Shown here: positions 1-4,796 of the stretch, piece after piece
Numbering within the stretch: position 1 is the stretch's first letter
Layout of the letters: every line of letters starts with the position of its first letter
Assembly: GCA_031283825.1 (NCBI GenBank)
Contig: JAITAZ010000137.1
Coordinates: 1 to 7,277, forward strand
Direction: 5' to 3'
Length of the DNA: 7,277 nt
Source: Planctomycetaceae bacterium
GTDB lineage: Bacteria; Planctomycetota; Planctomycetia; Pirellulales; Thermoguttaceae
The notes under the pieces: model-generated
Seen by the model: the letters and a program-made list of their open reading frames with translations, nothing else
Told to the model about the DNA's origin: nothing
Databases searched by the model: none
Made by a program: the position numbers and the translations under genes

Positions 1-13
1 CGTGAATAGTTAC
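1..13 (+). repeat. Diverged CGTGAACGGTTAC repeat at window edge
   Basis: The window opens with CGTGAATAGTTAC, which differs at two positions from the CGTGAACGGTTAC core found at 139-151, 537-549 and (as an inverted pair) 2847-2898. The flank that precedes this core in the other copies would lie outside the window, so only the core can be judged. It is probably an old copy of the same family, but with two mismatches in 13 bases chance similarity is not excluded. Confidence 0.4.
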
Positions 14-25
14 AAATTAACAAAT

Positions 26-53
26 GTAGAGACGCAATGCCTTGCGTCTCTAT
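26..53. repeat. TAGAGACGCAA palindromic repeat, copy 1
   Basis: TAGAGACGCAA at 27-37 and its exact reverse complement at 42-52 form a perfect 11-bp stem with the four-base loop TGCC. A transcript could fold into a strong hairpin. Similar GACGCAA-type palindromes are dispersed intergenic repeats in several bacterial phyla. Copy 2 lies 23 bases downstream in inverted orientation. No U-run follows, so a terminator role is not supported. Confidence 0.85.
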
Positions 54-75
54 TGTTCGATCAAAAGCTCACCGA

Positions 76-102
76 TAGAGACGCAAAGCATTGCGTCTCT
101 AC
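76..102. repeat. TAGAGACGCAA palindromic repeat, copy 2
   Basis: A perfect 11-bp stem (76-86 with 91-101) encloses the loop AGCA. Read on the minus strand it matches copy 1 except for one loop base, and the match continues outward: copy 1 is preceded by AATG and copy 2 is followed by CATT. The two therefore form an inverted pair, each member being itself a palindrome. Confidence 0.85.
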
Positions 103-119
103 ATTGGGTTTAGTAATTC

Positions 120-151
120 AAATCCGAATTTAAAAACCCGTGAACGGTTAC
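120..151 (+). repeat. CGTGAACGGTTAC repeat, single unit
   Basis: The unit has a CCGAATTTAAAAACC segment followed by CGTGAACGGTTAC at 139-151. Other copies are at 520-549 and, as a head-to-head pair, at 2847-2898. The core is partly self-complementary (GT-AAC-GTT-AC pattern). All copies lie between genes. No protein associated with this repeat is encoded in the window. Confidence 0.8.
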
Positions 152-171
152 CTTATTTTAAACTGATATTA

Positions 172-199
172 GCGACTCAAGAGACAAAATAAATTTTCC
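172..199 (+). repeat. GACTCAA/GACAAAA repeat module, copy 1
   Basis: The stretch from GCGACTCAA through GACAAAA to TTTTCC resembles 2958-2988, which runs GAGACTCAA, GGACAAAA, TTTTTCC. Both copies lie downstream (20-60 bases) of a CGTGAACGGTTAC core in the same orientation, so the two segments may belong to one larger dispersed repeat. The match is imperfect and partly low complexity. Confidence 0.45.
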
Positions 200-278
200 T
201 TTGATATGTTATCATCTTTTTATGCGTAATCAACATTAGGCTTTTACGGAATTGTTACAATAATAGACCTACAACGTA

Positions 279-307
279 TTGATAAATTGTAATTATTTTA
301 GTAGAAT
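279..307 (+). promoter_or_regulatory. Candidate sigma70-type promoter
   Basis: TTGATA (279-284) and TAGAAT (302-307) each differ by one base from the bacterial -35 and -10 consensus, with an ideal 17-base spacer in AT-rich DNA. It faces the methyltransferase-flippase pair but lies about 280 bases upstream of the first start codon, so the transcript would carry the 331-517 element in its leader. This is pattern evidence only. AT-rich DNA yields such matches by chance, and planctomycete promoters are not well known to me. Confidence 0.3.
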
Positions 308-330
308 TTTTCGATTCTTTTGGATATTGT

Positions 331-517
331 TTTTTTGGTAATATTTCAGAGGAATTTTTGTAACGATAAATGACTTTTATAATGTCGCATATACGGCGTT
401 GATTATCGCGTGATTCCAAACCGTAGGTTGCGATTCGCTCCGCTTACGGTTATTCATATATCGTCCATGTGGAACTAATAATAAAAAAAATATATTCCGC
501 TGAATATTACCAAAAAA
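331..517. mobile_element. MITE-like element with inverted ends
   Basis: The left end (331-355) and the reverse complement of the right end (494-517) agree over about 24 positions with one substitution and one single-base gap; the shared core is GGTAATATT-CAG-GGAAT. The 187-base element has no credible coding sequence and contains an internal stem-loop. The same end motif recurs at 6675-6697, 6777-6796 and 7028-7047 (minus). Short size, inverted ends and no gene fit a miniature inverted-repeat element, but I could not define a target-site duplication, so mobility is inferred. A CGTGAACGGTTAC repeat begins directly after its right end. Confidence 0.6.
419..451. repeat. Internal stem-loop of the 331-517 element
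   Basis: AACCGTA (419-425) pairs perfectly with TACGGTT (445-451), and an inner GCG (430-432) pairs with CGC (436-438). CGATAA (364-369) and TTATCG (403-408) form a further, weaker complementary pair just to the left. The element could therefore adopt a branched fold as RNA or as extruded single-stranded DNA. Confidence 0.5.
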
Positions 518-519
518 CC

Positions 520-549
520 AATTCCGAATTTTAAACCGTGAACGGTTAC
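520..549 (+). repeat. CGTGAACGGTTAC repeat, single unit
   Basis: AATTCCGAATTTTAAAC is followed by CGTGAACGGTTAC at 537-549, in the same orientation as the 120-151 copy. It abuts the right end of the 331-517 element and ends 38 bases before the methyltransferase start, so it lies in the probable leader of that gene. Confidence 0.8.
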
Positions 550-587
550 CAAAAAATAAAATATCACAAATAACTTGTCGATAGTAT

Positions 588-1253
588 ATGAATAAAATAT
601 TATATTTCATTTTTAACATTCCCTGTAGAATTTATTGGAAGACAAAAAATACGATATTGAAATGGCGAGGTTGCGATTTTGCCGATTTTCGCGATCCGAG
701 TTTTGAATTTGATATTGGCTATCAGTACAGACCCTCGCGGGTAAATGATTTTCGCTGGATAATGCGGAAAATTGATAGCGAGTTTCTGCCGTTTGATCAG
801 ATGTCTTTTTTCGACGCGGGATTCGGCAAAGGCGCGATTTTAATCGAAACGATGAAACTAGGCATTCCTGCTGTCGGCGGAGTTGAACTCTCAAAAAACA
901 TGTATGAAATCTGCCGTAAAAATCTGAAAATACTCGGAAGAGAAAAAGAAAACACAAAACTATATCAAGCAAACGCCGCCGACCTAACAAAACAATTAGA
1001 CGACTTCAATATCTTTTACATGTTCAACCCTTTCCCTGAAATCGTCTTGAAAAAATTCATGCAAAATATTATTGATTCAATAAAACGTAAACCGCGTAAA
1101 TTTTTTGTCGTTTATCATCATGCAACATTGCACCAAACGTTTCAAGACGCCGGTTGGTTATTGTTATATAATCGCCCGATAAAAGAACGATTCAAACCCG
1201 AATACGATACCTACGATAAAATTTATACGTTTGAAAATTTTTCTGACGAGTAA
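588..1253 (+). CDS. Class I SAM-dependent methyltransferase
   Basis: This 221-residue protein is predicted to transfer a methyl group from S-adenosylmethionine to an unknown acceptor. The Rossmann-fold landmarks are visible: glycine-rich motif I FFDAGFGKG (74-82), the acidic ribose-binding residue in GVELS (E100), a motif III-like NAADL (129-133), and FNPFP (146-150) after a hydrophobic strand. The GFGKG and FNPF pattern recalls the small DOT1-like methyltransferases of environmental bacteria, but the substrate cannot be read from sequence. Residues 1-18 are hydrophobic and basic and might associate with the membrane; there is no clear signal peptide. ATG at 588 is the first in frame and has no Shine-Dalgarno sequence upstream. 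The flippase gene follows after 29 bases on the same strand, so co-transcription and a role in surface-glycan modification are plausible. Small-molecule or protein methylation are alternatives. The enzyme class is well supported; the role is not. Confidence 0.88.
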   Translation: MNKILYFIFNIPCRIYWKTKNTILKWRGCDFADFRDPSFEFDIGYQYRPSRVNDFRWIMRKIDSEFLPFDQMSFFDAGFGKGAILIETMKLGIPAVGGVELSKNMYEICRKNLKILGREKENTKLYQANAADLTKQLDDFNIFYMFNPFPEIVLKKFMQNIIDSIKRKPRKFFVVYHHATLHQTFQDAGWLLLYNRPIKERFKPEYDTYDKIYTFENFSDE

Positions 1254-1282
1254 TCGCAAATTATAACGATTAAGATTTTTTT

Positions 1283-2824
1283 ATGACAACATCTAACAAA
1301 GCCCAAAAACATATTACGAGTCTGATTAGCGGCGCGGGATTGAATATAATCAATATTTTAATCGGCGTGATTATTGGCTTGGTTTTAACGCCGTTTCTCT
1401 TGAAATCGTTAGGGGTGCGGCATTATGGAATCAATGAAATAATCTCGACTTTTGTAGGTTGTTTTATGCTTCTTGACTTGGGAATCGATTCTGCGGTTTC
1501 TCGTTTTTTTACGTTGCATTATTCACGCGACGAAAAAACCGAATGTCTTGAGATTGCCAATACGGCGTTTTTTCTTTTTTTGTTGTTGGGTATTTTTGGG
1601 GCGATGGGCGTTATTTTATCGGCGATTGGAATTTATTTTATTTATCCTGAAATGGAGGACAGAACGCTTTTTTTTCATGTTATGCTGATCAATGGAGTAG
1701 CGTTTGGATTGAACTTCTTGACAAAAATACTTTTCGGCGTTGTAAACGGCACGATGAAACAATATTTAACGGGTTCGCGCGACGTTTTCATTCGGCTGCT
1801 TGGAATGACATTGACGTTTTTGGTTGTTTATTTTGGCGGGCGTTTGTATGCAATTTCGTTTGTCAACTTGGGCATAACGATATTTAACGTATTTTTGATG
1901 TGGCGATTGGCAAAATTTGCATTTCCTGAATTTGTGATTTCGTGGTTTTTATTTAGGGTAAAATTGGTTCGGAAATTATTTGGATTTGCGTTTGCAGCGT
2001 TTGTAGTTTTTGTCGGCGATGCGATAGCGATTCGGGGCGGACTTTTTGTTATCGGGGCGATGCTTTCGGTTGAAGACGCTACGCCGTTTATTGCGGTAAG
2101 TCTGAAATTGTGCGAGCTTTATTCGTTGGTGATGTCAACGATTGGCGGCGGATGGTTGATTTCGTGGCTGACATATTTATACGCAAATAACGAAAAAAAT
2201 ATGATGGACGAATCGATGAGTTTAACTTATAAGATATGTACGTATTCTGCGAGTTTTATGTTTTTTGGAATTATTATTTGGTCTCCTTATTTTGTTAGTT
2301 GTTGGGTGGGCGAAAAATTTCTTGTTGCGTATGATAGTTTGATTATTATTGCGGCGGAGCATTGGATTGTTTTTTCTCATGCGCCGAATACAAAGTTTTT
2401 ATTTGCGATTGCGAAGCATCATTTTTTGGCGTATTGTAATTTTGTTGGCGCGTTTATTCAGATTTTTCTTATGATTATTTTTGTCAAAATGGGTTGGGGG
2501 ATAACTGGCGTAGCGTTAGGATATTTTTTAGCGTCGGTACCTGTTCGCGGGTTAATTATTCCGATTTATGTTTCGAGAATCAGACAGATAGATTTTGTCG
2601 GTTATTATTTGAGTATAGTTTCGTACATGTTGATTTCGGCTGTAGGATTTATTCTTCCGTATATAATAGCTCAACAATTATTAGCGCCGGATTATAGAAT
2701 TTTATTTATAATAGGAATATTGAGCGTTTGTTGTTATGTCTCGTTTGTGTTTATTGTCGGATTCAATAAAACTGAAAAAGAAAAAATCAAAAACATACTT
2801 CTATCGGTATTAAGAAAAAAATAA
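1283..2824 (+). CDS. Polysaccharide flippase, Wzx/MATE-like (MOP superfamily)
   Basis: This 513-residue, very hydrophobic protein has roughly 12-14 predicted membrane segments spread from residue 19 to 495 and a short basic C-terminal tail (KTEKEKIKNILLSVLRKK). Its length and pattern fit the MOP-superfamily exporters that flip lipid-linked oligosaccharides across the inner membrane. The N-terminal layout is typical of polysaccharide-type members: a helix with TPFLLKSLG (36-44), then YGINEII (48-54), then the LLDLGID motif (63-69). A second half beginning near residue 230 resembles the family's second six-helix bundle. ATG at 1283 lacks a Shine-Dalgarno sequence. It is probably the second gene of a unit with the methyltransferase. 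The TTG- and TTT-rich composition reflects the hydrophobic protein. Its substrate (O-antigen, exopolysaccharide or glycolipid) is unknown, and a drug/cation MATE transporter is a less likely alternative. Confidence 0.88.
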   Translation: MTTSNKAQKHITSLISGAGLNIINILIGVIIGLVLTPFLLKSLGVRHYGINEIISTFVGCFMLLDLGIDSAVSRFFTLHYSRDEKTECLEIANTAFFLFLLLGIFGAMGVILSAIGIYFIYPEMEDRTLFFHVMLINGVAFGLNFLTKILFGVVNGTMKQYLTGSRDVFIRLLGMTLTFLVVYFGGRLYAISFVNLGITIFNVFLMWRLAKFAFPEFVISWFLFRVKLVRKLFGFAFAAFVVFVGDAIAIRGGLFVIGAMLSVEDATPFIAVSLKLCELYSLVMSTIGGGWLISWLTYLYANNEKNMMDESMSLTYKICTYSASFMFFGIIIWSPYFVSCWVGEKFLVAYDSLIIIAAEHWIVFSHAPNTKFLFAIAKHHFLAYCNFVGAFIQIFLMIIFVKMGWGITGVALGYFLASVPVRGLIIPIYVSRIRQIDFVGYYLSIVSYMLISAVGFILPYIIAQQLLAPDYRILFIIGILSVCCYVSFVFIVGFNKTEKEKIKNILLSVLRKK

Positions 2825-2846
2825 TATAACAGGGGAAAATTTATTT

Positions 2847-2898
2847 GTAACCGTTCACGAGTTTTTAAATTCGGAATTTAAAACACGTGAACGGTTAC
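2847..2898. repeat. Head-to-head CGTGAACGGTTAC repeat pair (long dyad)
   Basis: GTAACCGTTCACG (2847-2859) pairs perfectly with CGTGAACGGTTAC (2886-2898), and TTTTAAATTC (2863-2872) pairs perfectly with GAATTTAAAA (2874-2883). Only one mismatch and one extra T interrupt a stem of about 25 bp with almost no loop. Each half is a copy of the unit seen singly at 120-151 and 520-549, and the two share a central AATTCGGAATT. It lies in the 193-base gap between convergent genes. A bidirectional terminator is possible, but neither side has a clear U-run after the stem. Confidence 0.85.
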
Positions 2899-2957
2899 AA
2901 AAAAATACTATTTTTAAGGAAACATTGGGGACATGATAATTTCAAATCAACGATTGA

Positions 2958-2988
2958 GAGACTCAAAGGACAAAACAAAAATTTTTCC
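2958..2988 (+). repeat. GACTCAA/GACAAAA repeat module, copy 2
   Basis: GAGACTCAAAGGACAAAAC followed by an A/T run and TTTTTCC resembles 172-199. It lies 60 bases after the 2886-2898 CGTGAACGGTTAC core, in the same relative orientation as copy 1, and about 30 bases beyond the HtrA stop codon on that gene's downstream side. Confidence 0.45.
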
Positions 2989-3017
2989 GATAATATTACG
3001 ATATTTTTAATTTATTT

Positions 3018-4601
3018 TTAATTTGATTTAATGCTTACGGGTCTTTTTCCTAATTTTATTTTTATTTTTTTGATTTCTCCTTTTCTGATTATTTCAACCG
3101 TTTCAGTTTGTCCTGCTCTTGATAGAACTACTAGATGAGATAAATGTCTTGGATCGCGGATTTCTTCTTCTCCCCATTTTAGTAGTATGTCTCCGCGTTT
3201 TATTCCTGCGTCTCTGGCTGGCGAGAAGGGCGTGAAATCTTGAACAATCGCACCTTTAGGCGAGTCCCAACCTTGCGATTGAGCAAATTCCTCTGTTGTC
3301 GATGTTGATATAACGCCTAGCCATCCATGTTCGACATTTCCGTTCTTTCGTATTTCATCATAAACGTGTTTCGCAAGCAGACTCGGAATCGCAAAACCAA
3401 TTCCTTGATTTCCTCCGTTATGAGAAAAAATTGTCGTGTTGATTCCAATCAACTCGCCATTCATATTAACCAACGGACCTCCGCTGTTACCCGGATTTAT
3501 CGCCGCGTCCGTCTGCAACATCTCATGAGACCGCGAACCATTTTGACTCGGATTATATCTTTCCGTCGCGCTAATTATTCCAGACGTTACCGTATTGCCC
3601 AACCCAAACGGATTGCCTATCGCGATAACTTGCTCGCCAACGTTTATTTTTCGACTATCGCCCCACTCAATACTCGGAATCCTTGATTGAGCAACCCGCA
3701 ACACGGCAATATCCGTCTCCGCGTCGAACCCAATTACTTCAACATCGCTAGTCGTTTGACCATCGCTAAATTGCACCGTAAACATTCTCGCTTTATCAAT
3801 CACGTGATGGTTCGTCAGGATATAAGATTTCGATTCTTGTGAGTCAATAATAACTCCCGTTCCGATTCCTACGCCGAAATCGCCGATTCTAGGTTGAGTA
3901 TAAACGCGAATCGACACGACACTCGGCGCGACTTTTTTCACTACCCAAGGAATCCTCTGATCCGCCGACGATAATTTAGCGTTAGCAAGAAGTTCTTTCG
4001 CGGCTTCAGCCTTTGCTCGTTCCGCCCCGCGATTTATTGAGAAAACTATATTCTCCGCAATTTGAGGCATAAACCACGCCGCCGCCATAAGCACGATCCC
4101 TAAAATCACTATCATCTTAAATGAAATATCGAATCCAGTGCTTGCTGTAGATTGTTTTACGTTATCGTTATTTGCATTGGTCTGATTATTCTTATTCTTA
4201 CGCGATATTTCGTTTATCATCGATTGAAAACGATTCGACCGCTGATATTTAATCGAATTAGGTTGAGACGAATAATCAATTGGCAATGAATCTTCCCAGT
4301 CGTCGTTTAGTATAAAGTCGTCTGGCGGGATTGAGATTGTTTTGGGAATGGGTTGTTGTGTTAAAGGATTTAGTTCGATAGAATTTTCCGCTTGCGTTTT
4401 GGAATCGGGCGATTCGAAATCGGATTCGGATTCTGATTTCGATTCTGAATTTGATTTTGATTCGGAATTAGTCTCGGAATTGGTTATTGAGTTATCCGAA
4501 TTATTATCGCGCGAAATTGAGTATGAATTATTCGCCAATTGATCTGCCAGAGATTGTTCTTGATTTAATTCGGCGTTTTGATTTGTATCTTGTTTATCCA
4601 T
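3018..4601 (-). CDS. Membrane-anchored HtrA/DegP-type serine protease with one PDZ domain
   Basis: This 527-residue S1C-family protease probably degrades or processes misfolded envelope proteins. Residues 1-160 form a hydrophilic, low-complexity tail rich in Ser, Glu, Asn and Gln. One membrane segment follows (about 161-180), with basic residues just before it, so the tail should be cytoplasmic and the protease on the outer side of the membrane. The trypsin-like domain (about 215-415) has an intact catalytic triad: His266 in TNHHV, Asp297 in ETDIAVL, Ser373 in GNSGGP. IGNPFGLGNTVTSGIIS (328-344) and QGIGFAIP (399-406) are typical of the family. One PDZ domain (about 425-520, starting GWLGV) recognises C-termini; many DegP/DegQ proteins have two, DegS-like ones have one. 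ATG at 4601 lacks a Shine-Dalgarno sequence. The gene is convergent with the flippase and divergent from the DUF6798 gene. Family is certain; a regulatory DegS-like versus a general degradative role is undecided. Confidence 0.95.
   Translation of the reverse strand: MDKQDTNQNAELNQEQSLADQLANNSYSISRDNNSDNSITNSETNSESKSNSESKSESESDFESPDSKTQAENSIELNPLTQQPIPKTISIPPDDFILNDDWEDSLPIDYSSQPNSIKYQRSNRFQSMINEISRKNKNNQTNANNDNVKQSTASTGFDISFKMIVILGIVLMAAAWFMPQIAENIVFSINRGAERAKAEAAKELLANAKLSSADQRIPWVVKKVAPSVVSIRVYTQPRIGDFGVGIGTGVIIDSQESKSYILTNHHVIDKARMFTVQFSDGQTTSDVEVIGFDAETDIAVLRVAQSRIPSIEWGDSRKINVGEQVIAIGNPFGLGNTVTSGIISATERYNPSQNGSRSHEMLQTDAAINPGNSGGPLVNMNGELIGINTTIFSHNGGNQGIGFAIPSLLAKHVYDEIRKNGNVEHGWLGVISTSTTEEFAQSQGWDSPKGAIVQDFTPFSPARDAGIKRGDILLKWGEEEIRDPRHLSHLVVLSRAGQTETVEIIRKGEIKKIKIKLGKRPVSIKSN
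4410..4481 (-). repeat. Coding Ser-Glu tandem repeat in HtrA tail
   Basis: Residues 41-64 of the protease alternate Ser with Glu, Lys, Asn or Asp (for example SESKSNSESKSESES). They are encoded by near-repeats of TCNGAA-type hexamers; the plus strand shows runs of GATTCNGA. Such tracts can gain or lose units by slippage without changing frame, so tail length may vary between strains. It is a strongly acidic, presumably disordered segment on the cytoplasmic side. Confidence 0.7.
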
Positions 4602-4734
4602 AAAATAAAAAATTTTTTGGTTTTTTGAGCGGTTGAATTTTGGTTATCAAGCCGCGTTTAATTATTTACGTATTGGTTAGTTATAAATTAGGCATATTCT
4701 ATTAGAGTCGTGAGAAATGGGTTGCGATTACGAT

Positions 4735-4740
4735 TATAAT
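4735..4740 (+). promoter_or_regulatory. Candidate -10 element for the DUF6798 gene
   Basis: A perfect TATAAT lies 57 bases before the ATG at 4797, in the 195-base gap between the divergent HtrA and DUF6798 genes. The sequence at the expected -35 distance (GAGAAA, 4712-4717) is poor. A second weak pair, TTGGTT (4673-4678) and TATTCT (4695-4700) with 16 bases between, lies upstream. I see no credible promoter for HtrA on the other strand of this gap, although one must exist nearby. Confidence 0.35.
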
Positions 4741-4796
4741 ATCAAATAAATTTAATACAACACCGCGTATTGCGTTTTAATATTGTTACGAAAAAG

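Noticed and set aside
1..151. A CRISPR array from the clustered short repeats near the left end
   Set aside because: The repeats are of different families and orientations, spacing is irregular, and no regular repeat-spacer pattern or cas gene is present.
377..619. An 80-codon open frame on the minus strand overlapping the methyltransferase start
   Set aside because: It reads through the inverted-repeat element and the CGTGAACGGTTAC repeat, has an unnatural Ile/Phe/Asn/Arg-rich composition and overlaps the start of a well-supported gene. Its openness reflects AT-rich repeat DNA.
613..990. A 125-codon minus-strand open frame opposite the methyltransferase
   Set aside because: It lies entirely within the opposite strand of a gene with clear SAM-binding motifs. 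Its Arg/Leu/Phe-rich product shows no domain.
2845..2910. The dyad between convergent genes as a classical rho-independent terminator
   Set aside because: The stem is long, but it is AT-rich in its inner half and no U-run follows on either strand. A terminator role is possible but not shown.
3327..3686. A 119-codon plus-strand open frame inside the HtrA gene
   Set aside because: It is the antisense shadow of the protease domain, which carries an intact catalytic triad in the other strand. Its Arg-rich product has no recognisable motif.
4342..4542. A plus-strand frame encoding an acidic Asp/Ser/Glu repeat protein
   Set aside because: It is the antisense reading of the GATTCNGA repeats in the HtrA tail. 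Such repeats stay open on both strands, and the frame has no independent support.
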